Virus record (IMG/VR): IMGVR_UViG_3300025872_000200
Coordinates: 1-31,246 of that record
Strand: one strand, 5' to 3'
DNA from: a virus
DNA length: 31,246 nt
Shown: in pieces, positions 24,479 through 30,135 of the stretch
Layout: each line of letters begins with the position of its first letter
Position numbering within the stretch: the first letter of the stretch is position 1
Program-made: the position numbers and the translations under genes
Notes under the pieces: model-generated
Databases searched by the model: none
Seen by the model: only the letters and a program-made list of their open reading frames with translations
Told to the model about the DNA's origin: nothing

Positions 24479-25352
24479 CCGGGTTATCCCCGCGATCGAT
24501 GTCGTCACTTGCAGCCGTCACCACTTCGGCGACAACCAGCGCGGGCTCTTGCACGGCGGGGGCTTCCTCGCGCGGTGCGGCCTTGGTCTTCTTGGGCGCA
24601 AATTTCAAGGTGTAGGCGGCGCGGAGTTTTTCGGCTTGGTCTTTGGTGACGTGGCCTGCGTCAACGGCCAACTTGATGTCGGCGACAATCTTGTTTTTGT
24701 CGCCAGGGGCAGCGTCGGCAATCGTGGCCAGAAGCGTATCGGCCAAGCCGTCGATGACCGTCGTAAGCTGTGCGGGCGGGGCATGGGTAGCGGACGCAGA
24801 GGGCTGTGCGGACGCGTCGCGGTCGACTTCCTCGGTCGCCAAAATGCCGAAGAGCATGTCAGAGAACACAAGGCGCGCAAGCTCGCTCTTTGCGCGAGCA
24901 TTGAGCATTTGGCGAGGGAATTTGGACCACGTGCCGCGCCCCAACAGTCCAGCACGCTTCGCATCTTCTAGCGTCCACGTCACGCGCTGCTCTGCTTCGC
25001 CTCGACGCTTGGCAACCCATGTCACTTTCTCGTCAGAGGCGAACTCGCACTCGAAGCGCTCAAAATCTGGCGCTCGTCGACAGATGGCGACCATCGCGTC
25101 GGACGCGATGACGGCTTTGCCCTCGATGACATGGATGGCGCGAATGGAAGCCATCGAACCCAAGCCGAGACCATGGCCCGTAAGAATCCGCGTCAGCGCG
25201 TCGTGCGGGCTCTGCACGCCGTTGAGGCGCGTTTCGGCGACATAGCCCGCGAGCGTGCACGCCTCCGTAAAATCGCCAGGTTCGAGGTCGCCGTATTGGC
25301 GCGCTGCCGAGGCGGTTGCGGTTGCGGTTGCGTTTGACTTTACGATGTTCAT
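24468..25352 (-). CDS. RecT-like single-strand annealing recombinase
   Basis: A 294-residue protein starting at ATG 25352, which overlaps the upstream stop (ATGA). It shows the phage RecT-family pattern: 'HDALTRILTGHGLGLGSMAS' and 'IRAIHVIEGKAVIASDAMVA', then 'WTLEDAKRAGLLGRGTWSKF', 'PRQMLNARAKSELARLVFSD' and 'MLFGILATEEV'. The C-terminal third (about 200-294) is Ala/Pro/Glu-rich and probably flexible. It would anneal complementary single strands during phage recombination, together with the neighbouring nuclease. The call is by recall of the family pattern; the specific RecT subfamily was not checked. Confidence 0.78.
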   Translation of the reverse strand: MNIVKSNATATATASAARQYGDLEPGDFTEACTLAGYVAETRLNGVQSPHDALTRILTGHGLGLGSMASIRAIHVIEGKAVIASDAMVAICRRAPDFERFECEFASDEKVTWVAKRRGEAEQRVTWTLEDAKRAGLLGRGTWSKFPRQMLNARAKSELARLVFSDMLFGILATEEVDRDASAQPSASATHAPPAQLTTVIDGLADTLLATIADAAPGDKNKIVADIKLAVDAGHVTKDQAEKLRAAYTLKFAPKKTKAAPREEAPAVQEPALVVAEVVTAASDDIDRGDNPDAY

Positions 25353-25582
25353 GACTTGAAAAGTTCCAATCTCCAATTTTCGTAGGCGAGTTGAGCTTTG
25401 ATTTCGGAAGCGTCGGCCATGGCTTCGATCGCGTGCGCAAGCCGGTTCACCGTCAAAAGCGCATCGGTGTCCGACCACGGCAGCGCGCACAGGTTGGTGC
25501 GCACGGTATGGAGCGCGTCAGCGGTCTCCCGAAGCACCCTGGCCTCCGTGGCCGTGCGGCGGGCATCATCAATCTTGTTCAT
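25349..25582 (-). CDS. Small helical protein upstream of RecT-like gene
   Basis: A 77-residue, fully helical protein ('MNKIDDARRTATEARVLRET', 'LLTVNRLAHAIEAMADASEI'). It overlaps both neighbours by 4 bases with ATGA junctions, so it belongs to the minus-strand early operon. It contains one Cys and two Trp residues and no recognisable domain. Function unknown. Confidence 0.62.
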   Translation of the reverse strand: MNKIDDARRTATEARVLRETADALHTVRTNLCALPWSDTDALLTVNRLAHAIEAMADASEIKAQLAYENWRLELFKS

Positions 25583-25896
25583 CCCGCTTCCTGAGCGCGA
25601 AGACGGAGTGCGCTTGCCAAAGACGCGTAAGCGCTTGACCGAAGCGAAAACTCAAAGGCTCGTTCGTGGCTAAGCTCGCCAGCAAGCAAAAGTTCCTCGC
25701 TGGCCGCAAGGGCTTGTTCGCTTACGGTTTGCGCATTGTCGGCATGCCGCTCAAATTCGTCGGTGGTCGCCGCGTACACGACGCAAATCTCGGCCGCCAA
25801 GTGTTCGCAGACGGCGGCAAAAAGGTCGCTCGGCACCGGGCGCCAAAGGTTTCGCAAGCGCGCGTCGAAATAATGCCTGGCTTCGTCGCGATCCAT
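25579..25896 (-). CDS. First gene of minus-strand early operon, unknown
   Basis: A 105-residue, helical, acidic protein. I start it at ATG 25896 because GGGGAGG lies 5 bases upstream; the frame extends 7 codons further to a TTG at 25917. It begins 'MDRDEARHYFDARLRNLWRP' and continues with 'LFAAVCEHLAAEICVVYAAT'. Its C-terminus is Leu/Ala-rich. It is the promoter-proximal gene of the recombination operon, about 60 bases downstream of the predicted start of transcription. No family is recognised. Confidence 0.62.
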   Translation of the reverse strand: MDRDEARHYFDARLRNLWRPVPSDLFAAVCEHLAAEICVVYAATTDEFERHADNAQTVSEQALAASEELLLAGELSHERAFEFSLRSSAYASLASALRLRAQEAG

Positions 25897-25958
25897 AAAA
25901 GCCTCCCCTTCTCGCAACCAATCGCGCCAAGTGGCCGATGGTAGATCAAGAGTCGGAT

Positions 25959-25969
25959 GTCATTATGAC
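25959..25969. promoter_or_regulatory. Palindromic operator candidate over the -10 box
   Basis: GTCATTATGAC is a perfect 11-base palindrome around a central T and overlaps the predicted -10 box of the early promoter. It is a likely repressor half-site pair or an element bound by a dimeric regulator. Confidence 0.55.
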
Positions 25970-25972
25970 CAC

Positions 25973-25984
25973 AATCATATGATT
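25973..25984. promoter_or_regulatory. Palindromic operator candidate in promoter spacer
   Basis: AATCATATGATT is a perfect 12-base palindrome located in the spacer between -35 and -10. Its centre is about 14.5 bases from that of the neighbouring palindrome. Both share TCAT/ATGA arms, so one dimeric protein could bind each site. Confidence 0.58.
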
Positions 25985-26025
25985 TGGCAAGCCTTCGCTA
26001 ATAATGGCCGAGGAAGGATGGGGTG

Positions 26026-26103
26026 ATGACCTCGAAATCGTCACCTAAACGGCGAGGAAAGGCGATTTCGTGCATCAATGCAACAACGGTGTCGCAAACT
26101 TGA
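26026..26103 (+). CDS. Possible 25-residue leader-like peptide
   Basis: A short frame from ATG 26026 to TGA 26101-26103 encodes 'MTSKSSPKRRGKAISCINAT' plus five residues. GGAAGGATGGGG lies immediately upstream and is a good ribosome site. It is basic and precedes the next small gene by 25 bases. Coding status is uncertain, since a frame this short arises by chance. Confidence 0.22.
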   Translation: MTSKSSPKRRGKAISCINATTVSQT

Positions 26104-26128
26104 AGGATGAGAGGGGAGAGCGGCTCGT

Positions 26129-26341
26129 ATGACAGATGACGATCGTGCGCCTGACAGTTCGTCTCATGCGACGAGTTGCACACGTTTGCGAGCAAAGTCA
26201 CCGTGCCACGATGAGGTGCATCATATTCTTCGTGATGCCTGCACTCGCTTGCGCGCGCTGGCCAAAGCACAAAACTCTGTTGTGGCCGCCGTGGTTGCTC
26301 ACGCCATCGCGCGCATCGTCCAGGCTATGGATGAACCTTAA
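26129..26341 (+). CDS. Small unknown protein between operator region and XRE regulator
   Basis: A 70-residue protein from ATG 26129 with GAGGGGAGAG about 9 bases upstream. It begins 'MTDDDRAPDSSSHATSCTRL' and ends with a helical 'AKAQNSVVAAVVAHAIARIV'. It stands alone on the plus strand, convergent with the XRE gene (22-base gap) and divergent from the early operon. It could be a small regulatory protein such as an antirepressor or Cro-position gene, but no motif shows this. A minus-strand frame over the same bases (25998-26270) looks less protein-like. Confidence 0.45.
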   Translation: MTDDDRAPDSSSHATSCTRLRAKSPCHDEVHHILRDACTRLRALAKAQNSVVAAVVAHAIARIVQAMDEP

Positions 26342-26362
26342 CGGAACCCCCCAAGTTGCCCC

Positions 26363-26896
26363 CTAAGTTCCTGGCTTCTTGTTCTTTTGCTTAGGTTCGG
26401 CGTCAAGATCGTGAATAGCTTCCGTCAGCGCCTCATTGATTTTGGCGACGAGACGGCGTAGCTCGTGCGATTGGACGCGCGGGTTTTGTTTGAGGATCCA
26501 GTCGGCCTCAAGGAGCTTCCACGCCTGGGCCGCAGTTAAGTCTTGCGGACGTTCCACGTCTGGAGTCCACGCGCTGACCCACTCGGAATCAAAACCTTCC
26601 GACAGCGCGATCGCCCTGGCCGCCGCGACCGCTCCGGTAACAGCGTCCGCGTTGAGCCGCCATACCTCGACAGGTTCCGGTCCCAACAGTGTTTCCGGGT
26701 CCACTCCTGCAAATTTCGCAAGACGAAGCGCAATCGTGCGCGAAGTGCCGGTCTTGCCGGTTTTTATTGAGCTTATGGTCGACTGGTCAACCCCCACGGC
26801 AGCCGCGATCTGTACCTGCGTATGACGCGTTAGCAGGTCTGTAACTAGACGCGTCACACGCTCGTTCTGCTCTTTGGTTAGATTGTAGGTCGCCAT
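26363..26896 (-). CDS. XRE-family helix-turn-helix regulator (candidate phage repressor)
   Basis: A 177-residue protein started at ATG 26896 (an upstream in-frame start at 26962 would cross the operator-like repeat). Residues about 8-70 form a Cro/CI-type helix-turn-helix: 'LVTDLLTRHTQVQIAAAVGV' then 'DQSTISSIKTGKTGTSRTIA', with 'GVDQSTISSIKTGKT' as the recognition helix. The C-terminal 100 residues are helical, with no LexA-type autocleavage motif (no Ala-Gly or Ser/Lys pair seen), so it is not a lambda-CI-like cleavable repressor. It is encoded alone on the minus strand, next to palindromic repeats that may be its own operators. Candidate lysogeny regulator. Confidence 0.75.
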   Translation of the reverse strand: MATYNLTKEQNERVTRLVTDLLTRHTQVQIAAAVGVDQSTISSIKTGKTGTSRTIALRLAKFAGVDPETLLGPEPVEVWRLNADAVTGAVAAARAIALSEGFDSEWVSAWTPDVERPQDLTAAQAWKLLEADWILKQNPRVQSHELRRLVAKINEALTEAIHDLDAEPKQKNKKPGT

Positions 26897-26908
26897 AATC
26901 AAACAATT

Positions 26909-26925
26909 CCAAGTGTTTGCAAACA
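26909..26925. promoter_or_regulatory. Palindromic operator candidate upstream of XRE gene
   Basis: TGTTTGCAAACA (26914-26925) is a perfect 12-base palindrome 18 bases before the XRE start codon. It is preceded by CCAAG, giving the shared string CCAAGTGTT(T)GC that recurs at 27059-27069. Probable autoregulatory site. Confidence 0.58.
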
Positions 26926-26951
26926 ATCGCACCACAGCATGCGAGGTACTC

Positions 26952-26979
26952 TTGATTTGCATTCTAGGAGACGTATGGT
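26952..26979 (+). promoter_or_regulatory. Possible rightward promoter in the regulator-integrase intergenic region
   Basis: TTGATT (26952-26957) and TATGGT (26974-26979) are 16 bases apart on the plus strand and face the integrase operon that begins at 27111. The -10 match is moderate. The 214-base region 26897-27110 otherwise holds only the repeats listed and no convincing gene; I did not find an equally good promoter for the XRE gene. Confidence 0.3.
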
Positions 26980-27058
26980 GGCGCCCGTATGGTCAACCAA
27001 ACACACTCTCATATGTGTCTTACGCTGCATGGCGCCAACCCCCTGCACAATGACTATA

Positions 27059-27079
27059 CCAAGTGTTGCGCATACGCAA
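27059..27079. promoter_or_regulatory. Second operator-like repeat near the integrase operon
   Basis: CCAAGTGTTGC at 27059-27069 repeats the 26909-26920 motif with one base missing. It contains the inverted repeat TTGCG-CATA-CGCAA (27066-27079). It lies about 32 bases before ATG 27111, so a regulator bound at both copies could control the XRE gene and the integrase operon together. Confidence 0.5.
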
Positions 27080-27110
27080 ACAGCCCCCCAAAAATCCCGT
27101 CTCTGCAAGC

Positions 27111-27251
27111 ATGAGAGAACTTGGATGGTTCGGTTTTGCCGCCAAAATTGCAATTTTTCTTGTGGAGCGCGCCGAGCGGTGGGCGTGGAGGCGCCGAAAG
27201 GTTCGCAAGCGTCGAGAAGAACTGAGGAATCTTGAACGGAGGATGCGGTGA
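27111..27251 (+). CDS. Small membrane-type basic protein
   Basis: A 46-residue protein, started at ATG 27111 (the frame is open to 27063). A short hydrophobic helix, 'GWFGFAAKIAIFLVERAERW', is followed by a strongly basic tail 'RRRKVRKRREELRNLERRMR'. It overlaps the next GTG by 4 bases, so it appears to be the first gene of the integrase operon. A membrane-anchored or nucleic-acid-binding peptide is possible. There is no recognised family. Confidence 0.45.
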   Translation: MRELGWFGFAAKIAIFLVERAERWAWRRRKVRKRREELRNLERRMR

Positions 27252-27637
27252 AGTTTGCTTGTTGCGAGTGTGGGTCGCCTATCGTTGACCATGTTATGGG
27301 GCGGGTTGTTTGGTTGGCTGGCGGATTTTACGCCGGTAAACGCTTGGCTAAATGCGTCATGCTCGTTCATGTTGGCCCATGCTGCTCCGAGCTGGCGGAG
27401 CGCGTGGTAGCTGGGAAATACGGCGAATGTCGTGAACTTGGAAGCCTTCCGCTCGTGTCGTTTGACGGCTCGGGCGACCGTGTTGCGACGGTGAGGCAAT
27501 GGAATCACTTTACGCAGGCGGACGTGCTCCGCCTCCGCGAGATTGATTTCGCGAGGCATAAATATGAGTCGACGCAGCGGCGCGAGCGCTCGCCGTGGGT
27601 CAGACTCATACGAGGACTGAAGGAGCGGTTCGCATGA
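27248..27637 (+). CDS. Cys-rich small protein, possible zinc-binding
   Basis: A 129-residue protein starting at GTG 27248 (GTGA overlap; AGGATG upstream). The N-terminus 'MKFACCECGSPIVDHVMGRV' has a CCxCG knuckle. A second Cys pair, 'HVGPCCSELAE', is near residue 45, which together could hold one zinc ion. The remainder is mixed, and the C-terminus is basic ('RHKYESTQRRERSPWVRLIR'). It overlaps the following gene by 4 bases. Function unknown; nucleic-acid binding is a guess from charge and Cys layout. Confidence 0.55.
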   Translation: MKFACCECGSPIVDHVMGRVVWLAGGFYAGKRLAKCVMLVHVGPCCSELAERVVAGKYGECRELGSLPLVSFDGSGDRVATVRQWNHFTQADVLRLREIDFARHKYESTQRRERSPWVRLIRGLKERFA

Positions 27638-27819
27638 CACGCAATCAGTTACGGGCACGCCTGCACGAGCTACTGGAAGAGTCGATGGACATCCTTGAGA
27701 AGCTCCATCCCGTGCCGACGGACCTCGAAGTTCGTCGCGCGGAAAACATCCTGTCAAACCCATCGCGTGACTTAGCCGCGCGTATGGCGGCGACGATTCG
27801 GAAAGCGCAACAGAAGTAG
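27634..27819 (+). CDS. Small helical protein before the integrase
   Basis: A 61-residue protein. The frame is open from 27595, but ATG 27634 has AGGAGCGG upstream and an ATGA overlap with the previous stop. It is helical ('RNQLRARLHELLEESMDILE') with a charged C-terminus ('RDLAARMAATIRKAQQK'). The size and location would allow a small DNA-binding or excisionase-type role, but no helix-turn-helix or winged-helix pattern is evident. Confidence 0.52.
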   Translation: MTRNQLRARLHELLEESMDILEKLHPVPTDLEVRRAENILSNPSRDLAARMAATIRKAQQK

Positions 27820-27829
27820 GGGGACTGCC

Positions 27830-29659
27830 ATGCCGCGCATGAAAAAGTACGCATACATCGACAAGCTCGAAAACGGCAAATGGCGCGTCCGCGTGCCGGT
27901 GCGCGATGCCGACGGCAAACAGATTCTTCGTCAGCCGGAGGGCACAAAGCCGTTTGATTCGCTTGCCGAAGCGAAAGCGTTTGCCAGCGAGGCCGGTCGG
28001 CTTATGCGCCACCAAAAGCGCGCCGAGGCCGGTGAGGGGTACTCCGTTCGCGAGATTGCGGCGTCGCTGGTGCACGAACGGCTCATCAAACGACCGAAGG
28101 CGGGAGCGCGCATTCAGTCTCTTTTTCTTGCGCACATCAAAAACGACCCGATTGGCGACATCGACGTCAACGCCCTCAAAACATCGGACGTCAAAGCGTT
28201 TCGTGACAGGCTGATGGAGCGCAAAGCGACGCAAGTGAAGCGTGTGCGAAATGCGGAAACCAAGGCGTACGAATTGAAGCACGTGGAGTGCGATCGCACC
28301 ATTGCCACGCAAACGCGCCGAAATGTGCTCACACTTTTGCGGGTCGTCTTCAAGTACGCCAAATCCGAGGGCAAGTGCTCGCAAGAAAATCCTTTCAAGG
28401 ACCTCATCGCCGAAGACGAGGGAACGACGGAAGTGAAGCGCTCGACCGCTCTGAAGGAGAACGAGCTTCACAAGCTCATTGAGGCGATTGATGGCCCAGA
28501 AAAGTGGATGATTGCCTTCTGTGCATACCAAGGCCTGCGCGCGGGCGAGTTGGTCTCCCTCCATTGGCGAGACGTGCACATGGATGCGCCGCAGCCGTAC
28601 ATGGTCGTGCGTTACGGCGGAACACCCATCGTCATCAAGGGTGAGTCCGTTTGGCCGCCAACCAAGGGCGGCAAGCCTCGCGAGATCCCATTGCTGCCGT
28701 TGGCCATCGAGGCGCTCAAAAATTGGAAGCGTGAGTCGGAAGGGTGGTGGCAAGGCGATGGTCAATGGGCCGCGCAAGGGCTCGTGTTTCCGTCGCGCCG
28801 AGGTGGCCGGCGCAACGCTTTGCACCTGTTTCGGCAGGAGGCCTGGAACGCCATCAAGAAGCGGTCGGGCCTTAGCCCCAAGCTCAGGTTCCACGACCTC
28901 CGGCACACGTGCGCGACGAGTTTGCTCAACGGCTACTGGGGTGAGAAGTGGAGCCTTCAAGGCGTGCAACACTTTTTGGGCCACGCCGAGCTGAAGACGA
29001 CCGAGAACTACCTCCATCAAGACAAGGGCGGCATGGCAGCATCTGCTCAAAAGACCACTGGACGCGTACGCAGCAAGAAAGTTGGTCAAGAGGGCACCAA
29101 ACCTTTCGCGACAGAGGCATTTTCGCTCACGGAAACGAGCACAGCCCTTGAAGGGGCTGACTTTGGTTCAGTGGCAAAAACTTTCCAGAAACTTACCATT
29201 TCAGAATTTGAGGCCCTAGCTAAGTTGTTGAAATCATTGGCACCCCCGGCAGGAGTTGAACCTGCGACCCGCGGCTTAGGAACCCGTTTTGTAACCCAAG
29301 GATCTCAATCACTTAGCTCCGATTCTGGGTCCAAATTCTTTCCGCGATTCTTCCACGCAATTTCTGGGCTCAAACCGATTGCCGAAACCCTGGCGGACGA
29401 GACCAAAAAACGCTCACCAGGAACCGCTGCGTTAGCAACCGGCCTGGCCTCATCAACGCTCGTCGTTTGTTCCGTAGATGAAGCGTCCGGAGACCCGCAT
29501 CCCTTGGTCGCCGAACTCGTCGCCAAGGCGAAGGAAGTGCAGGCCTCCGACGCCGTCTACGTCGTCATGGCGGGCCTCGCTCTCGCCGAGGCCATCATTG
29601 CCGCCGCTTCGCTCGTCACTCTCGGGGCCGGCACCGAGAGTCAGGCGGTGGGCACATGA
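27830..29659 (+). CDS. int: Tyrosine integrase with long C-terminal extension containing the att core
   Basis: A 609-residue site-specific recombinase with GGGGGA upstream. Residues 1-60 are an arm-binding-type N-terminus ('KLENGKWRVRVPVRDADGKQ'), and 70-205 form the core-binding SAM-like domain. The catalytic domain is complete: Arg237 ('AYQGLRAGELVSLHW'), a 'PTKGGKPREIPL' beta-hairpin Lys, His355-x-x-Arg358 ('FHDLRHTCAT'), His385 ('LGHAELKTTENYLH') and nucleophile Tyr394. The fold normally ends near residue 420. Here 190 more residues follow. They read through the tRNA-derived core (codons 470-485, 'LAPPAGVEPATRGLG') and end in an Ala-rich hydrophobic stretch. The stop overlaps the next ATG (ATGA). 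It would catalyse insertion into a tRNA-Arg gene. Confidence 0.9.
   Translation: MPRMKKYAYIDKLENGKWRVRVPVRDADGKQILRQPEGTKPFDSLAEAKAFASEAGRLMRHQKRAEAGEGYSVREIAASLVHERLIKRPKAGARIQSLFLAHIKNDPIGDIDVNALKTSDVKAFRDRLMERKATQVKRVRNAETKAYELKHVECDRTIATQTRRNVLTLLRVVFKYAKSEGKCSQENPFKDLIAEDEGTTEVKRSTALKENELHKLIEAIDGPEKWMIAFCAYQGLRAGELVSLHWRDVHMDAPQPYMVVRYGGTPIVIKGESVWPPTKGGKPREIPLLPLAIEALKNWKRESEGWWQGDGQWAAQGLVFPSRRGGRRNALHLFRQEAWNAIKKRSGLSPKLRFHDLRHTCATSLLNGYWGEKWSLQGVQHFLGHAELKTTENYLHQDKGGMAASAQKTTGRVRSKKVGQEGTKPFATEAFSLTETSTALEGADFGSVAKTFQKLTISEFEALAKLLKSLAPPAGVEPATRGLGTRFVTQGSQSLSSDSGSKFFPRFFHAISGLKPIAETLADETKKRSPGTAALATGLASSTLVVCSVDEASGDPHPLVAELVAKAKEVQASDAVYVVMAGLALAEAIIAAASLVTLGAGTESQAVGT
29238..29282 (-). 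other. Attachment site core (attP): 3' half of tRNA-Arg(CCU)
   Basis: On the minus strand, bases 29282-29238 spell the 3' part of a tRNA gene. In order they are: anticodon loop TTCCTAA (anticodon CCU), 3' anticodon stem GCCGC, variable loop GGGTC, T-stem GCAGG, loop TTCAACT, CCTGC, acceptor strand CGGGGGT, G73 and an encoded CCA. The T-stem pairs perfectly. The matching 5' acceptor strand (ACCCCCG), D-arm and 5' anticodon stem are not found to the right, so this is not a complete tRNA gene. tRNA 3' halves are the usual identity segment of integrase att sites. It lies 226 bases after the Tyr394 codon. Confidence 0.82.
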
Positions 29660-29892
29660 CCGACGAGGAACTTGAGGAGCTGATCGAGGCCATCAAGGTG
29701 CTGACCGGCGAGCGCCTGGAGCACCTAAGAGCGACCGTGACCAAGTGCTTGATCGCCGAGAGCGTGGTGGCGACACATCAATTCGTTCAAGCGTGCGTAA
29801 CGGAGGGCTTCGCCTTCGACGATGGCGCAGACGACTCGCCAACGTCGCTGGAGACGCCGAGGGCCAAGGCGCTCAAACGGGAATCGAATTGA
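29656..29892 (+). CDS. Small acidic protein downstream of integrase
   Basis: A 78-residue protein whose ATG overlaps the integrase stop (ATGA). It begins 'MTDEELEELIEAIKVLTGER' and is helical and acidic, ending 'ETPRAKALKRESN'. It has no recognisable motif. Coupling to the integrase frame indicates that the extended integrase C-terminus is translated in the form of the genome seen here. It precedes the HNH gene by 30 bases. Confidence 0.55.
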   Translation: MTDEELEELIEAIKVLTGERLEHLRATVTKCLIAESVVATHQFVQACVTEGFAFDDGADDSPTSLETPRAKALKRESN

Positions 29893-29922
29893 GCCGGTGC
29901 CTACGGGCGCGGCGGAAATTTC

Positions 29923-30135
29923 ATGAAGGGAAAGGATCCAAGAACCCTTCGCTCAAAGAAGCTCCGTCTGGCGCTTTATCTGAGTGCGGGGGGCAAGTGT
30001 TGCTTGTGCGGGGACGAGCTTGGTGAGGGGTGGCACGCTGACCACATCGTTCCCTGGTCAAGCGTCCAAAGCACAAATGTTTTCGACATGCAGGCGCTGT
30101 GTCCGCGCTGCAACTTGAAAAAGGGAAATCGGTAA
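29923..30135 (+). CDS. HNH endonuclease (small, stand-alone)
   Basis: A 70-residue protein. A zinc-bound HNH fold is clear: Cys26-x2-Cys29 ('KCCLCGDELG'), Asp40-His41 ('WHADHIVPWSS'), Asn52 ('STNVFDMQAL'), Cys60-x2-Cys63-Asn64 ('LCPRCNLKKGNR') and Lys67. All metal and catalytic positions of the family are present although the protein is short. It has a basic N-terminus ('KDPRTLRSKKLRLALYLS'). The helicase ATG starts immediately after its stop, so the two are co-translated. It could nick or cut DNA for packaging, homing or defence; the partner helicase argues for a joint nuclease-helicase function. Confidence 0.82.
   Translation: MKGKDPRTLRSKKLRLALYLSAGGKCCLCGDELGEGWHADHIVPWSSVQSTNVFDMQALCPRCNLKKGNR

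Larger units (their letters stand above)
25955..25990 (-). promoter_or_regulatory. Sigma-70 promoter of the minus-strand recombination operon
   Basis: Read on the minus strand, TTGCCA (25990-25985) and CATAAT (25967-25962) are separated by exactly 17 bases, each one or two mismatches from the consensus. Transcription would begin near 25955, about 60 bases before ATG 25896. Two palindromes overlap the spacer and the -10 box. Confidence 0.72.

Noticed and set aside
25998-26270. Minus-strand frame of 90 codons over the early control region
   Set aside because: It would lie upstream of the mapped-looking promoter, lacks a ribosome site and its His/Cys-rich composition is shadow-like; the plus-strand 26129 frame is preferred.
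26939-27235. Plus-strand frame of 98 codons (or 86 from ATG 26975 with an AGGAG site)
   Set aside because: Despite a good ribosome site, the product is Cys/Thr/Ser/Arg-rich without structure, and it overlaps the more protein-like 27111 frame and the operator repeats.
27020-29089. A 689-codon open frame on the minus strand opposite the integrase
   Set aside because: It is antisense to a clearly conserved tyrosine recombinase, has no recognisable domain and an odd His/Arg/Leu-rich composition typical of GC-rich shadows.
29238-29320. A complete tRNA-Arg gene on the minus strand
   Set aside because: Only the 3' half from the anticodon loop is present; the required ACCCCCG acceptor strand and D-arm are missing and the anticodon stem does not fully pair.
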